DNA of 64,000 nt from Trichococcus pasteurii (lineage in GTDB: Bacteria > Bacillota > Bacilli > Lactobacillales > Aerococcaceae). The notes under the pieces were generated by a model that did no database searches, was not told the origin of the DNA, and saw nothing but the letters and a program-made list of their open reading frames with translations. Below are positions 51,032 to 61,924 of this stretch, in pieces. Location of the stretch: the NCBI RefSeq assembly GCF_900112935.1, contig NZ_FONM01000003.1:62001-126000 (forward strand), written 5' to 3'. The translations under genes were made by a program, and so were the position numbers. Numbering within the stretch: the first letter of the stretch is position 1; every line of letters begins with the position of its first letter.

Positions 51032-53437
51032 TTGCAAATTGCAAAAGTGATTGTGGATATACCTGCAATGCAGACCAATCGTCCCTTTGATTATGCGATC
51101 CCTCCTGCTATGGAACAAAAGTTAGGAAAAGGGATGCGAGTTGAAGTGCCTTTCAACAATCGCATCATTCAAGGGTTCATAACGGAAATTTCTGATCATA
51201 CCGATTTTGAGGGGGAACTGAAAGAAATCATCCAACCCTTGGATATCGAGCCGGCACTTACCGAAGAGCTGCTGCTGTTGGGCGAGGAAATGGCGGAAAC
51301 CGTTTATGCCTATCGGATCCATTGTTACCAAACGATGCTGCCGACTATGATGAAGGCGAAGTATGAAAAAGAGATAGAGGTTGTCGATGAGCTGGATGAG
51401 GAGACCTTCTACGGACTTTTTCAAGGGAAAAGCAAAATGAGTTGGGAAAATGCCGTCGATCGCGGCATTTTGCCGCAACTGATCGAATTGAAGCGAGCCG
51501 GGAAGATTGAAGTCAATTACATCCTGAAAAACCAGGCGAAGGCAAAAACGGTGCAGGTCTATTATTCCGATCTGGAAACGGACAGCCTGGAAGACGAATA
51601 CCGCAGCTTGAAAAAATCAGCCAAGCAACAGCAGGCCTTGTTGGCGGCAATCATGTCCATGAACGGAACCCCGCTGACAGCGAAGGAGTACAAGGAACAA
51701 TTCGATATCGGTCCAAGCGCGATCCGGACCGGAGTGGAAAAGGGTTGGCTCAAATCAGCGGACCGGGAAGTTCTCCGGGATCCCTTTAAAGATAGACAGT
51801 TCAAACAAACCGAAGCGTTGCCCCTTTCGGATGAGCAAACGGCAGCTTTTCAGACGATGGGTGCCAGCATCAGGGACGAACGACACGAGGTTTTTCTGCT
51901 GCAAGGCGTTACGGGAAGCGGCAAGACCGAAGTCTATCTTCAGTTGATCGCTGAAGTGATCAAGCAAGGTAAAACGGCCTTGATGCTAGTACCCGAAATC
52001 GCTTTGACTCCGCAAATGGTCAACCACTTCAAGAGCCGCTTCGGAAACCGCGTGGCAGTGATGCACAGTGCGTTGTCATCAGGGGAGAAATACGACGAAT
52101 GGCGCAAAATCCACCGCGGCGACGCCGATGTCGTAGTTGGCGCACGGTCTTCCATTTTTGCTCCAGTAGAGAATCTCGGCATCATCATTATGGACGAGGA
52201 ACACGAGAGCACATACAAACAGGACGAAAATCCGAAGTATCATGCCCGGAACATAGCAATTTGGCGCGGGCAGCATCACCATTGTCCGGTTGTCCTGGGA
52301 AGCGCGACGCCTTCGCTGGAGTCGCGGGCCAGGGCCCAAAAGAAGGTTTACACATTGGTCGAATTGAAAGGGCGATTCAATCAACGCGCACTGCCCCAAG
52401 TCGAAATTGTCGACATGCGGGATGAGTTCAAAGCAAACAACCGCAGCAGTTTTTCCGTGCTGCTGCAGGAAAAGATTACTGATCGGCTGCAGAAAAAACA
52501 GCAGATTGTGCTGATGCTGAACAAAAGAGGCTATTCCTCTTTCATCATGTGCCGGGATTGCGGCTTTGTCCTCGAGTGCCCGAATTGTGACATCAGTCTG
52601 ACTTTGCATATGGACAGCAAAACGATGAAGTGCCATTACTGCGGCCATGAAGAAGAAATTCCCAACACCTGTCCGAAATGCAAGGGCCACAATTTCCGTT
52701 ATTATGGTACAGGAACCCAAAAAATAGAGGAAGAACTGCAGGCGCTCTTCCCGGATGCACGCATTTTGCGCATGGACGTGGATACCACCCGCAAGAAAGG
52801 CGGCCATGAGGCTATCCTCTCAGCTTTCGGAAGAGGGGAGGCCGACATCTTGCTGGGCACGCAGATGATCGCAAAAGGATTGGACTTTCCGAACATCACG
52901 TTGGTCGGCGTCATCAATGCGGATACTTCATTGGGGTTGCCTGATTTCCGGTCTTCGGAAAGGACGTTCCAGCTGCTGACCCAAGTCAGCGGTCGCGCGG
53001 GTCGCGCCGAGTTGTCCGGTGAAGTGGTCGTGCAATCCTATAATCCTGATCATTACGCCATCCTGTTTGCCCAACAGCACAACTACGAGGGCTTTTACCG
53101 TACCGAGATGTCGCTCCGGCATAAAGCGGGTTATCCACCGTATTTTTATACGGCGCTCATAACCGTCAGCAACCCTGACGAAAAGAAGGCGCAGAAGAAA
53201 ATTTATGAAATCCATGAGATCCTTCAAAAAAAACTCGAGCCCGACACGATCATGCTCGGGCCATCAAAGGGATCCATCGCGAGAGTGAACAACCGCTATT
53301 ATTTTCAGATATTAGTGAAATACAAACAGGAAACCAAACTACATCCGGCATTGAAACAGATTTTGGATGAGTCACAAAAAGAAAATGCACGCGGGCTCTA
53401 TATTTCAATCGATTCAGAGCCGGTCAATTTCTTCTAG
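51032..53437 (+). CDS. priA: Primosomal replication helicase PriA
   Basis: An 801-residue replication-restart helicase. The N-terminal DNA-binding domain opens with [20 protein letters not shown]. Helicase motifs are [33 protein letters not shown], and a zinc-binding insert with four Cys pairs (MCRDCG, CPNC, CHYCG, CPKC); later come [13 protein letters not shown] and SGRAGR. The TTG at 51032 follows GGGAGGG by six bases; an upstream TTG at 51002 has no ribosome site. It starts a run of closely packed genes down to prkC. Confidence 0.95.
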   Translation: MQIAKVIVDIPAMQTNRPFDYAIPPAMEQKLGKGMRVEVPFNNRIIQGFITEISDHTDFEGELKEIIQPLDIEPALTEELLLLGEEMAETVYAYRIHCYQTMLPTMMKAKYEKEIEVVDELDEETFYGLFQGKSKMSWENAVDRGILPQLIELKRAGKIEVNYILKNQAKAKTVQVYYSDLETDSLEDEYRSLKKSAKQQQALLAAIMSMNGTPLTAKEYKEQFDIGPSAIRTGVEKGWLKSADREVLRDPFKDRQFKQTEALPLSDEQTAAFQTMGASIRDERHEVFLLQGVTGSGKTEVYLQLIAEVIKQGKTALMLVPEIALTPQMVNHFKSRFGNRVAVMHSALSSGEKYDEWRKIHRGDADVVVGARSSIFAPVENLGIIIMDEEHESTYKQDENPKYHARNIAIWRGQHHHCPVVLGSATPSLESRARAQKKVYTLVELKGRFNQRALPQVEIVDMRDEFKANNRSSFSVLLQEKITDRLQKKQQIVLMLNKRGYSSFIMCRDCGFVLECPNCDISLTLHMDSKTMKCHYCGHEEEIPNTCPKCKGHNFRYYGTGTQKIEEELQALFPDARILRMDVDTTRKKGGHEAILSAFGRGEADILLGTQMIAKGLDFPNITLVGVINADTSLGLPDFRSSERTFQLLTQVSGRAGRAELSGEVVVQSYNPDHYAILFAQQHNYEGFYRTEMSLRHKAGYPPYFYTALITVSNPDEKKAQKKIYEIHEILQKKLEPDTIMLGPSKGSIARVNNRYYFQILVKYKQETKLHPALKQILDESQKENARGLYISIDSEPVNFF

Positions 53438-53448
53438 GAGGTATACAG

Positions 53449-54402
53449 ATGAAAAAAATCATTTTTATGGGCACCCCTGAATTTTCAGTGCCCATTTTAG
53501 AGGCTCTATTGCAGCATGACTATGATGTGATTGCAGTTGTCACGCAACCGGACCGCCCGGTAGGCAGGAAGAAAATATTGACGCCTTCTCCGGTGAAGGA
53601 AGCCGCGCTGAAGCATGGTCTGCCGGTCTATCAGCCGGAAAAAATATCCGGTTCACCAGAAATGGATGAACTGATTGCGTTAAATCCGGATCTGATCGTT
53701 ACAGCGGCATATGGGCAATTTCTGCCGGTCAAGCTGCTGAATGCTCCCCGTTTCCGCTCCATCAATGTGCACGCCTCTTTGTTACCGAAATATCGCGGCG
53801 GCGCACCGGTCCATTATGCCATCATCAACGGGGAAAAAGAGACCGGTGTCTCGATCATGTACATGGAGAAAAGGATGGATGCCGGAGCTGTTTTGGCGCA
53901 GAGAGCCATACCCATCACCGACGAAGATGATGTCGGAACGATGTTTTTGAAGTTGAGCGAACTGGGCAAGAATCTGTTGATCGAAACGTTGCCTGCATTT
54001 TTCCAAGGGAATCTCGTGGCGGAAGAACAGGATGAATCCAAAGCCACCTTCTCACCGAACATCAAGCGCGAAGAGGAACGCATCGATTGGTCCAAAACGG
54101 CTGCACAAGTGTCCTGCCAAGTCCGAGGCATGCGACCATGGCCAGTGGCGCATACGCTTTTGGAAGGACAACGGATCAAAGTATGGGCAGGACAAGCTGT
54201 CGAACTGACCACTGCCGATGAGCCCGGAACAGTGATCGCAACCGACAAGGAAGCCCTGTATGTAGCCTGCGGCGGGGGCACCGTCCTCAAAATGACGGAA
54301 CTTCAGCCAGCCGGTAAAAAACGCATGTCAGCGGCGGATTACTTGCGGGGCGGCGCCTGCGAAATTCATGAAGGCACAAGGTTTGAAACGGATGGACAAT
54401 AA
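53449..54402 (+). CDS. fmt: Methionyl-tRNA formyltransferase
   Basis: A 317-residue enzyme that formylates initiator Met-tRNA. The folate-binding part has the active-site block [20 protein letters not shown] (catalytic Asn and His) and a later MDAGAVLAQ; a C-terminal OB-like domain binds tRNA. Ribosome site TAGGAGGT. It acts in the same pathway as def at 917-1477, which removes the formyl group. It overlaps the rsmB start by 11 bases. Confidence 0.96.
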   Translation: MKKIIFMGTPEFSVPILEALLQHDYDVIAVVTQPDRPVGRKKILTPSPVKEAALKHGLPVYQPEKISGSPEMDELIALNPDLIVTAAYGQFLPVKLLNAPRFRSINVHASLLPKYRGGAPVHYAIINGEKETGVSIMYMEKRMDAGAVLAQRAIPITDEDDVGTMFLKLSELGKNLLIETLPAFFQGNLVAEEQDESKATFSPNIKREEERIDWSKTAAQVSCQVRGMRPWPVAHTLLEGQRIKVWAGQAVELTTADEPGTVIATDKEALYVACGGGTVLKMTELQPAGKKRMSAADYLRGGACEIHEGTRFETDGQ

Positions 54403-55756
54403 ACTAAAAAACAAAATCAAGCACACAGTCCGTTACCTGGCTGTCGATATATTGGAAAGCGTAGAGAATGAAGGCGCGTATTCCAATCTATTGCTGAACA
54501 AAGTCATTCAATCCGAAAAGTTGTCGCCGAAAGATGCCGGGCTGTTGACTGAGATTGTCTATGGCGTCATCCAGCGGAAAATGACCTTGGATTATGGGCT
54601 TTCGGCATACATCAAAGATCCAAAAAAGCAACTCTCTTGGGTCACTAATTTACTGCGTGTCTCCGCCTATCAGATGGTCTATTTGACGAAGGTTCCGGAT
54701 CATGCCGTCCTTTTCGATGCGGTTGAGATTGCGAAAGCTAAGGGACATGCGGGCGTCGCCAGTTATGTGAACGGCGTGCTGCGCAATGTGCAACGGAATG
54801 GGCTGCGTGACTGGAAAACGATCAGCAACGCCAAGAAACGCATCAGCGTAGGTGCCAGCTTGCCGAAATGGCTCGTCGCTTATTTCATCGAAAAGATCGG
54901 TATCGAGGAGACCGAAAAAATGGCGTTTTCCCTATTGGAAGATCCATTCGTATCGGTCCGGCTGCAATCAAATGCACTGTCCCGGGAAGAAGCTCTTGAG
55001 CTGTTGCGATCAGACGGTTATGATGTGGTCCCAAGTCCAATTTCACCTTCAGGTATCCGCATCAATGGCGGGAAAATCGTTGACTCCCCGCTGTTCAAGG
55101 ATGGCATCCTTACGATTCAGGACGAATCGAGCCAGTTGGTCGCACCGGTCGGAGAACTGGAAAAGGATTTTCTGGTTTTGGACAGCTGTGCCGCACCGGG
55201 TGGGAAGACGACGCACATGGCCAGTTATCTCTCGGCTTCGGAAAACGGCAAAGTCATCGCTTTGGATATGTATGAGCATAAGATTAGCTTGATCAACCAG
55301 AATGCTGAGCGTCTGCATGTGTCCGATCGCATCGAAACCCGGGTGATGGATGCGAAAGAAGCAGGCGAGTCGTTCGCACCCGAATCCTTTGATGTCATCT
55401 ACGTCGATGCGCCCTGTTCGGGGCTGGGGTTGATGCGCAGGAAGCCGGAAATCAAATATGTGAAAAATGCACAGGACTTTTTGGACTTGCATCAAGAACA
55501 ACTTCTGATCCTGGACTCGGTCAGTTCGTTGTTAAAAAAAGGTGGACGTTTGGTGTACAGTACATGTACACTAACTAAAGAAGAGAATCAAATGACTGTC
55601 CAGACATTCATTGGAAATCATGCCGAATTTGCAATCGTCCCGATACACGCCGATTATTTGGATAAAAAATCCTTCACACCTGAAGGATTCGTGCAGATCT
55701 ATCCGCATGATTATGGAACTGATGGATTTTTCATCAGCTGTATGGTAAAAAGGTAA
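54392..55756 (+). CDS. rsmB: 16S rRNA (cytosine-C5) methyltransferase RsmB
   Basis: A 454-residue enzyme that methylates C967 of 16S rRNA. An N-terminal NusB-like domain (about 8-150) is followed by the catalytic Rossmann fold with the SAM loop [14 protein letters not shown], the catalytic pair of cysteines in [16 protein letters not shown] and [12 protein letters not shown] prefer ATG 54392 (AAGGT ten bases upstream) to ATG 54368, which overlaps fmt more and lacks a ribosome site. Position between fmt and prpC is standard in Firmicutes. Confidence 0.94.
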   Translation: MDNKLKNKIKHTVRYLAVDILESVENEGAYSNLLLNKVIQSEKLSPKDAGLLTEIVYGVIQRKMTLDYGLSAYIKDPKKQLSWVTNLLRVSAYQMVYLTKVPDHAVLFDAVEIAKAKGHAGVASYVNGVLRNVQRNGLRDWKTISNAKKRISVGASLPKWLVAYFIEKIGIEETEKMAFSLLEDPFVSVRLQSNALSREEALELLRSDGYDVVPSPISPSGIRINGGKIVDSPLFKDGILTIQDESSQLVAPVGELEKDFLVLDSCAAPGGKTTHMASYLSASENGKVIALDMYEHKISLINQNAERLHVSDRIETRVMDAKEAGESFAPESFDVIYVDAPCSGLGLMRRKPEIKYVKNAQDFLDLHQEQLLILDSVSSLLKKGGRLVYSTCTLTKEENQMTVQTFIGNHAEFAIVPIHADYLDKKSFTPEGFVQIYPHDYGTDGFFISCMVKR

Positions 55757-55783
55757 ATGATAAGAAAGAATTGAGGGGAAAGA

Positions 55784-56551
55784 ATGCAGATAGCCTTCAA
55801 AAGTGATAGAGGCCAAAATAGAGCAATCAATCAAGATTATGTGAGTTATTTCGTGAATGAGGCCCAGCAGCCGCTCATGATCGTATGTGATGGCATGGGT
55901 GGCCATAAGGCTGGTGACGTCGCCAGTGAAATGGGGGTATCCCATCTGGGAGCAGCCTGGAAAGGATCCCGTTTCACGAACAGCGAAGAATTGTCACGAT
56001 GGCTGATCGCCAACATCCAGCGCGTCAATGATCTGGTTTTTCAAAAATCATTGGATTACAGCGATCTGGATGGAATGGGTACGACTTTGGTGGCGGCGGC
56101 CATCGTAGGCAAGGAAATCGTTTTTGCCAATATCGGCGATAGCCGGGCTTATGTCTACAGAAATTATAAACTCCGTCAAATCACAGAAGACCATTCCTTG
56201 GTGAATGAATTCATCAAATCAGGTGAAATAACCCCGGAAGAAGCGCAGCATCATCCAAGAAAGAACATTTTGACACGCTCCTTGGGCGTTTCCAGGAAAC
56301 TGGATATCGATATCATAGCCATGCCGCTCGTGCAGGGTGACCTGTTGTTGCTTTGCTCAGATGGCTTAACCAACATGATGGATGATGAAGAGATTGCCCA
56401 AATGCTGAAGGAATGGCTTCCTCTTGAAGAAAAAGTCCTTTCCTTGGTCGATAAAGCGAATGCTGCTGGAGGGCTGGACAACATCACAGTCCTTTTGGCT
56501 GATTTTACGGATAGAGAGGGGGAACCACTGTGGAGGCAGGAAAGAAATTAG
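55784..56551 (+). CDS. prpC: PP2C-type serine/threonine phosphatase
   Basis: A 255-residue metal-dependent phosphatase (Stp/PrpC) that reverses PrkC phosphorylation. Metal-binding aspartates lie in KSDRGQNRAINQD, CDGMGGHKAGDVAS, SDGLTNMM and GGLDNITVLL; GDSRAYVYR is also typical. Ribosome site GAGGGGAAAGA. It overlaps the kinase gene by 22 bases, so both are made together. Confidence 0.95.
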   Translation: MQIAFKSDRGQNRAINQDYVSYFVNEAQQPLMIVCDGMGGHKAGDVASEMGVSHLGAAWKGSRFTNSEELSRWLIANIQRVNDLVFQKSLDYSDLDGMGTTLVAAAIVGKEIVFANIGDSRAYVYRNYKLRQITEDHSLVNEFIKSGEITPEEAQHHPRKNILTRSLGVSRKLDIDIIAMPLVQGDLLLLCSDGLTNMMDDEEIAQMLKEWLPLEEKVLSLVDKANAAGGLDNITVLLADFTDREGEPLWRQERN

Positions 56552-58557
56552 GCGGCCGCTACAAAATCGTGCGGCATATCGGAAGCGGCGGGATGGCGAA
56601 CGTTTATCTGGGCCATGATCTGATTTTGGATCGCCCGGTCGCCATCAAAGTATTGCGCTTTGATTTCCGTAACAACAAGGATGCCCTGCGCCGTTTCCAG
56701 CGTGAAGCCCTCTCAGCTACGCAATTGATCCATCCCAATATCGTGGGTGTATATGATGTGGATGAAGAAGATGAATTGCAATACATCGTGATGGAATTCA
56801 TCGATGGCACGGACCTGAAAAAATACATCGACATTCAAGGAAGGGTTTCGCCGGAGAAGTCGATCCATATCATGCACCAAGTTTTGTCGGCTGTGGCATT
56901 GGCCCACAAAAACCGGATCATCCATAGGGACATCAAACCACAAAATATTCTGATCGATAATCAGGATCGCATCAAAATCACCGACTTCGGTATTGCGGTT
57001 GCGCTGTCGGAAACATCGATCACACAGACGAATACGCTGTTGGGCTCCGTTCATTACTTGTCTCCGGAGCAAGCCAGAGGCAGCATGGCCACTTCAAAAT
57101 CAGACATCTACGCTTTGGGCGTAGTCTTGTATGAATTGCTCAGCGGATCAGTTCCCTTCGATGGAGAGTCGGCTGTCAGTGTCGCCCTGAAGCATTTTCA
57201 GGAACCGATGCCTTCCATCAGGGAAAGCCACCCGGAAATACCGCAGAGCCTTGAAAATGTCATTCTGAAGGCCACTGCGAAAGAACCGCTCGATCGTTAC
57301 GCTACCTGTGAAGAAATGATGGAGGACCTCGATACCTGTTTGAGCGAGGAGCGCAGGCATGAAGCACCGTTTATGCCAGTGTCGCTGTTGCAGGAAACTA
57401 AAGTACTCGCGCCTTTATCCGCTGAAGTGGTGGCCAAAGCGGATCTCGATAAAACGCTTGTTTCACCTCCACCAAGCGTGAAGGCTGAACCGATCCAGGA
57501 ATACGAGTCAGGGCGAGAGGCAGCTGTAGGCAAGAAAAAACGAAAGAAATGGACATTAGTTCTTTTCTTATTGTTGCTGTTGGGCCTGATTGCCAGCTTT
57601 TTCTTTTTCTTTTACAATAACCAGGATGCGGATGCGGTGACTGTGCCGGATGTGTCCAATATGGATCAAGCCAGCGCACGCCTTGCATTGGAAGATGCGG
57701 GATTGGTATTAGGGGATATAACGGAAGAATACAGTGATGAAGTCGAAGAAGATTTTGTCATTGAAACCTCACCAAAAATCGGTTCATCCGTTGAAGCCGG
57801 TGATGAAATCGACCTCATCATCAGTCTGGGCGAGGAATTGTTCATGCTTCTCGACTATGAGGGTCAAGCATATGAAAGTGTATTGGAAGACTTGCGTAAA
57901 GAAGGTTTCACGATCGAAAGGACGCATGAATTCAGCAGCGAAGTCGCAGAAGGCAATATCATCAGCCAAAGCATAGAGCCTGGCGCGGAAGTCAAACCAA
58001 GCGAAACTACGCTGTCGTTTCTGGTGAGCGACGGAAATGAATCCTATACGATGCGCGATCTATCGGGATATACGAGAAAAAGCGTCGAGGATTATGCGGG
58101 GCAATACGGGCTCTCATTGACGGTCACTGAAGCTTATTCGGATACGGTTGCAGCAGGTCTGGTCGTAAGCCAAAGTCTTGCCGGCGGAACCGCTTTTGTA
58201 TCCGGGGATGCCTTGAGTGTGGTGATTTCAATAGGTCCTGAAGAGCCGCAAGTGGTTTCCTTCAGCCGTACCATTACGATTCCCTATCTCGCGGCAGCTG
58301 TATCGGAACCCGCTTCTGAGAGCAGCAACAGTCAAGGCAATGAAAATGCCGACAGCAGTTCCTCCAACGAGCCGAACCATATCGTCATTTATATGCAGGA
58401 TGAAGATCATGTCATCAGTGACGTATTCCGTGAGTTCGATATTTCAGCAGATGAAGTTGTGACATTAAACTTCCGTATTCTGGAAGGAAGCTCCGCTTCC
58501 TACCGAATCGAAAGGGATGGAGAAGTCATCAGCGAAGCTTCTGAACTGACACAATAG
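56530..58557 (+). CDS. prkC: PASTA-domain serine/threonine protein kinase
   Basis: A 675-residue membrane kinase that senses muropeptides or lipid II and controls cell-wall growth. The kinase domain (about 10-270) has IGSGGMANVYLG, the ATP-binding Lys40, the catalytic HRDIKPQNIL (Asp134), DFGIA (Asp152) and activation-loop threonines near 163-169. One membrane helix (341-362) follows. Outside are three PASTA repeats (about 368-570), a Ser/Asn-rich linker and a C-terminal small beta domain. Start GTG 56530 is inside prpC, after GAGAGGGGGA. Three PASTA units is the usual number for Bacillus-type PrkC. Confidence 0.95.
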   Translation: MEAGKKLGGRYKIVRHIGSGGMANVYLGHDLILDRPVAIKVLRFDFRNNKDALRRFQREALSATQLIHPNIVGVYDVDEEDELQYIVMEFIDGTDLKKYIDIQGRVSPEKSIHIMHQVLSAVALAHKNRIIHRDIKPQNILIDNQDRIKITDFGIAVALSETSITQTNTLLGSVHYLSPEQARGSMATSKSDIYALGVVLYELLSGSVPFDGESAVSVALKHFQEPMPSIRESHPEIPQSLENVILKATAKEPLDRYATCEEMMEDLDTCLSEERRHEAPFMPVSLLQETKVLAPLSAEVVAKADLDKTLVSPPPSVKAEPIQEYESGREAAVGKKKRKKWTLVLFLLLLLGLIASFFFFFYNNQDADAVTVPDVSNMDQASARLALEDAGLVLGDITEEYSDEVEEDFVIETSPKIGSSVEAGDEIDLIISLGEELFMLLDYEGQAYESVLEDLRKEGFTIERTHEFSSEVAEGNIISQSIEPGAEVKPSETTLSFLVSDGNESYTMRDLSGYTRKSVEDYAGQYGLSLTVTEAYSDTVAAGLVVSQSLAGGTAFVSGDALSVVISIGPEEPQVVSFSRTITIPYLAAAVSEPASESSNSQGNENADSSSSNEPNHIVIYMQDEDHVISDVFREFDISADEVVTLNFRILEGSSASYRIERDGEVISEASELTQ

Positions 58558-58571
58558 AAATGTATAGGCTA

Positions 58572-58610
58572 CAAAAAATGACAAACATTAAAATGGTTTG
58601 TCATTTTTTT
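58572..58610 (+). terminator. priA-prkC operon terminator
   Basis: AAAAAATGACAAAC and GTTTGTCATTTTTTT, a perfect stem of 14 bp. Confidence 0.9.
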
Positions 58611-58662
58611 GTATAACAGTGTAGAATAGAGAGAAAGAATCAAACTAGGAGGCGTTGTCGAT

Positions 58663-59565
58663 TTGCAAAAAGGACAAGTCAGGAAAGCAATAAGCGGATT
58701 TTATTATGTGTATGTGGATGGTCAAACGTATCAGACGAGAGGGAGAGGAAACTTCCGTGTGAAAAACATGGCTCCGCTTATTGGGGATTTTGTCGATTTC
58801 GAGAGTGACAACTTAACGGAGGGCGTTCTGTTGGACATCTACCCCAGGAAAAATGAATTGGTTCGTCCGACGGTGGCAAATGTCGATTGCGGCGTCATTG
58901 TGATGTCGGCGATCGAACCCGATTTTTCTTCCTATTTGGTGGATCGCTTCTTGGTTTATCTGGAAGCAAACAACATCAGCCCCATCATCTATGTTACAAA
59001 AATTGATCTGCTGGACGAAACGGCTAAGGCGGACATGCTTGAGTACAAAACTTATTATGAATCGATCGGCTACAAGATGATTTTATCGGATTATCCCGCT
59101 GGCGCCTCTTCTTTGGAGGCGTTGGTTACGAACATAGGCAAAGGGATGGCGGTATTTATGGGCCAATCCGGCGCCGGCAAATCCACTTTGTTGAATCAAC
59201 TGATGCCCGAATTGGATTTGCAGACAGGTGAAATCTCGACTTCATTGGGCAGGGGCCGCCACACGACACGACACGTCGAGCTGCATCCAGTAGGGGATGC
59301 TCTGATTGCGGATACCCCTGGTTTCAGTACAATCGACTTGATCGACATTGAAGCGGTGGATCTGCCTTCATTTTTCCCGGATTTTGAAGCGTTGCGCGAC
59401 CAATGCCGATTCGGCGGCTGCATGCACATCAACGAGCCGAATTGCCGGGTGAAAGAGGCTGTTGCATCCGGAGAAGTTGCCCCATACAGATACGAACACT
59501 ATCTTCAGTTCCATGAGGAAATTGTCGGCCGCAAACCGATGTACATAAAAAAAAATAAGAGATAA
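58663..59565 (+). CDS. rsgA: Ribosome small-subunit GTPase RsgA
   Basis: A 300-residue circularly permuted GTPase acting late in 30S maturation. After an N-terminal OB fold, the motifs run in permuted order: TKIDLL (G4), then GQSGAGKSTLLN (G1), RHTTRHVE (G2) and DTPGFSTIDL (G3). The C-terminal zinc finger is CRFGGCMHINEPNC. Start TTG 58663 follows AGGAGG by ten bases. It is separated from prkC by a terminator, so it probably begins a new unit with rpe and thiN. Confidence 0.95.
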   Translation: MQKGQVRKAISGFYYVYVDGQTYQTRGRGNFRVKNMAPLIGDFVDFESDNLTEGVLLDIYPRKNELVRPTVANVDCGVIVMSAIEPDFSSYLVDRFLVYLEANNISPIIYVTKIDLLDETAKADMLEYKTYYESIGYKMILSDYPAGASSLEALVTNIGKGMAVFMGQSGAGKSTLLNQLMPELDLQTGEISTSLGRGRHTTRHVELHPVGDALIADTPGFSTIDLIDIEAVDLPSFFPDFEALRDQCRFGGCMHINEPNCRVKEAVASGEVAPYRYEHYLQFHEEIVGRKPMYIKKNKR

Positions 59566-59578
59566 GGTGCGTGTGAAA

Positions 59579-60238
59579 ATGAAAATTGCTCCATCCATAT
59601 TAAGTGCTGATTTCGCGAATTTAGAAAGGGACGTCAAGTTAGTCGAACAAGCCGGTGCCGATTATATCCACATCGATGCCATGGACGGCCAATTTGTTGC
59701 CAATTTGACTTTGGGCCCGAATGTTGTGCAGGCAATCCGGCCGCACACCAAGTTACCGTTGGATTGTCATTTGATGGTGAATACACCTGAAAAATTGATT
59801 CCGGCATTCGCCAGGGCTGGCGCCGATATCATCACGATCCATGCAGAAGCCACTGCCCATATCCATGGCGCGATCCAGATGATCAAAAATGAAAATATAT
59901 CAGCCGGTGTCGTCATCAACCCAGGCACAAGCGTAGACGTCATCAAACCCGTGTTGGGTGATGTCGATATGGTGCTTGTCATGACTGTCAACCCGGGCTT
60001 CGGTGGCCAGGGCTTCATCGAAAGCACCTTGGGAAAAATCCAAGAGCTGGCTTCTTTGCGCGAAAAACATGGCTATCATTACGAAATCGAAGTCGACGGC
60101 GGCATTACTCATGAAACGATCATCAAGTGCATTCAGGCGGGTGCGGATGTGTTCGTAGCCGGCTCCTACATTTACGACGACGAAAATCCGGCAGCTGCCA
60201 TCTGCAGACTGAAGGATGCTTGCCATAATGCAGTCTGA
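59579..60238 (+). CDS. rpe: Ribulose-phosphate 3-epimerase
   Basis: A 219-residue TIM-barrel enzyme of the pentose phosphate pathway. Motifs are APSILSADFANLERD, HIDAMDGQFVANLTLGP (metal and catalytic Asp), MTVNPGFGGQGFI and EVDGGITHET. I choose ATG 59579, nine bases after AAGGTG; two in-frame GTG codons upstream would cover that site. It overlaps thiN by 11 bases. The same rsgA-rpe-thiN order is found in Bacillus. Confidence 0.95.
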   Translation: MKIAPSILSADFANLERDVKLVEQAGADYIHIDAMDGQFVANLTLGPNVVQAIRPHTKLPLDCHLMVNTPEKLIPAFARAGADIITIHAEATAHIHGAIQMIKNENISAGVVINPGTSVDVIKPVLGDVDMVLVMTVNPGFGGQGFIESTLGKIQELASLREKHGYHYEIEVDGGITHETIIKCIQAGADVFVAGSYIYDDENPAAAICRLKDACHNAV

Positions 60239-60890
60239 AAAAGTGTTGATTGTGGTCGGCGGCGACCAGACAGACGTCGCCGACTTGGTCCACCGTTATT
60301 CGGTAAGCCATCGCTTGATCGGTGCTGACCGCGGAGCGTTGAAGCTTGCAGAGCTGCTCACAAATTTCGATGCGGCCATCGGTGATTTTGATTCCGTCAC
60401 CCCGACAGAAATGGAAGACATCAAAAAGAAAAGCCGCGTCTGCCGTGTACTCCCAGCGCAAAAAGATGAGACGGATACTGAGGCGGCTATTGCCTATGCG
60501 ATCGAAGCGTTCCATCCGGAAGAAATCATTCTTTTGGGTGCTTTCGGAGGGCGTTTGGACCATCTGATGAGCAATTTGTGGTTGGCGTTCCATCCGCTCG
60601 TGAAAGGGATGGCAGGCAAAATCAGCCTGATTGATTTGCACAATACCTTGCGGTTTTATATGCCAGGCAGTTACGCTCTGGAAAAAGAAAGTGATAAAAA
60701 ATATTTGTCATTCATAGGCTTGACACCCATCAAAAAATTGACATTGACGGAAGTTGTTTATCCTTTGCACGGAAAGGATTACGAATACCCGATAGCTTTG
60801 GTGAGCAACGAGTTTGAAGGGACCGAAATGCATTTTTCTTTTGAGTCGGGGCTGCTGGCAGTCATCCAAAGTTCCGACAAGCGCAAATAA
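60228..60890 (+). CDS. thiN: Thiamine pyrophosphokinase
   Basis: A 220-residue enzyme that makes thiamine diphosphate from thiamine and ATP, the cofactor used by the PDH E1 encoded at 3.6-5.7 kb. Conserved blocks are IGADRGALKL, AIGDFDSVTPTE, KDETDTEAAIAYA and GAFGGRLDHLMSNL. The start ATG 60228 follows AAGGATG; an ATG at 60216 is possible but without ribosome site. It ends at a strong hairpin shared with rpmB. Confidence 0.94.
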   Translation: MQSEKVLIVVGGDQTDVADLVHRYSVSHRLIGADRGALKLAELLTNFDAAIGDFDSVTPTEMEDIKKKSRVCRVLPAQKDETDTEAAIAYAIEAFHPEEIILLGAFGGRLDHLMSNLWLAFHPLVKGMAGKISLIDLHNTLRFYMPGSYALEKESDKKYLSFIGLTPIKKLTLTEVVYPLHGKDYEYPIALVSNEFEGTEMHFSFESGLLAVIQSSDKRK

Positions 60891-60931
60891 GGAAAGAGGC
60901 CGCGCTTTTGGCGCGGCCTCTTTCCTTATTT
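60889..60931. terminator. Terminator after thiN, possibly shared with rpmB
   Basis: AAGGAAAGAGGCCGCGC and GCGCGGCCTCTTTCCTT form a perfect 17-bp stem with a five-base loop. The plus side continues ATTTTGG. Confidence 0.9.
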
Positions 60932-60989
60932 TGGACGAAAAAAAAGATGAGCTGGAATCATGGCATGGTCCCTGGGCTCATCTATATTT

Positions 60990-61178
60990 TTATACTCTTT
61001 CAACTTTACCAGATTTCAAAGCTCGAGCTGAAACCCATACTTTTTTAGGTTTTCCATCGACTAAGATACGAACTTTTTGTAAGTTTGGTTTGAAAGTACG
61101 TTTTGTGTAGTTCATAGCGTGGGAACGGTTATTACCTGAACGGCTTTTACGTCCTGTTACGAAACATTCTTTTGACAT
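60990..61178 (-). CDS. rpmB: 50S ribosomal protein L28
   Basis: A 62-residue basic ribosomal protein. [32 protein letters not shown] and the C-terminal [13 protein letters not shown] are typical. Only one cysteine is present, so this is the zinc-free form. The start 61178 follows AAAGGAGGAAAGAAA on the minus strand. It is transcribed divergently from yloU, the conserved arrangement. Confidence 0.97.
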   Translation of the reverse strand: MSKECFVTGRKSRSGNNRSHAMNYTKRTFKPNLQKVRILVDGKPKKVWVSARALKSGKVERV

Positions 61179-61518
61179 TTTCTTTCCTCCTTTGCTGTTA
61201 CAGAAGCAAAGCTTCTTTCCAATTCATACACTTGATTAATTTATCATAATTCAAAAGTGAATGCAACTGTTTTAAAGGAAAAATACTTGACAGCTGTTTT
61301 TTTTATCCTGCCCTCATCAAATATCCGTATTTGGCTGTCGCCAAAAAGGAGGGAGCGGGGATGAGAAAACGCTGGGAAATATTTCGAAAACAGACAGAAA
61401 TGCTGTAAATCGACCGGAAATGAGAAATTTAAACGTAAAATGTTATTTCTTTCGTATAAAATATGCTATCATAATTTATAATTACGATTGTGTGCATACA
61501 TTAAGGAGGCTATTATAA
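61179..61518 (+). other. Divergent intergenic region between rpmB and yloU
   Basis: AT-rich region carrying control sites for both genes. A TATAAT lies at 61477-61482 for yloU, without a clear -35 box. A tiny frame of 15 codons, 61361-61408 (MRKRWEIFRKQTEML), has a very good ribosome site, AAGGAGGG, eight bases upstream; it may be a small basic peptide or chance. A TTGACA at 61287-61292 has no matching -10 box. Confidence 0.4.
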
Positions 61519-61881
61519 ATGGCAGTTAAAATCCAAACACAATATGGGATGGTTGACTTATCGAACGACGTGATCGCTACGGTAGTGGGCGGCGCCGCAA
61601 CGGACAATTATGGCGTTGTCGGCATGGCCAGCAAAAATCAAATCAGAGATAATATCAGTGAAATATTGAAAAAAGAGAACTATTCACGCGGTGCCGTGAT
61701 TCGCCAGGAAGAGAATGGAGTAGCTGTCGATGTCTATATCATTGTACTCTACGGAACAAAAATTTCTGAAATTTGCCGGAATGTTCAAACCCAAGTCAAA
61801 TATAATCTTGAAATGATGTTGGGTTTTTCCGCAAATACAGTGAATGTGTTCGTCCAAGGCGTTAGAGTATTAAAGGACTAA
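61519..61881 (+). CDS. yloU: Asp23/Gls24 family envelope stress protein (YloU)
   Basis: A 120-residue protein of the Asp23 family. It shows the alternating beta pattern with VDLSNDVIATVVGGAATDNYGVVGM, AVDVYIIVLYGTKISEI and TVNVFVQGVRV. Relatives act at the membrane in alkaline or cell-wall stress, but the exact role is unknown. The order rpmB (divergent), yloU, yloV, recG is standard in Bacilli. Ribosome site AAGGAGGC. Confidence 0.92.
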   Translation: MAVKIQTQYGMVDLSNDVIATVVGGAATDNYGVVGMASKNQIRDNISEILKKENYSRGAVIRQEENGVAVDVYIIVLYGTKISEICRNVQTQVKYNLEMMLGFSANTVNVFVQGVRVLKD

Positions 61882-61924
61882 AGATTACAGATCACCATGC
61901 TTTTTGGTGAAGGAGGATTATAAG

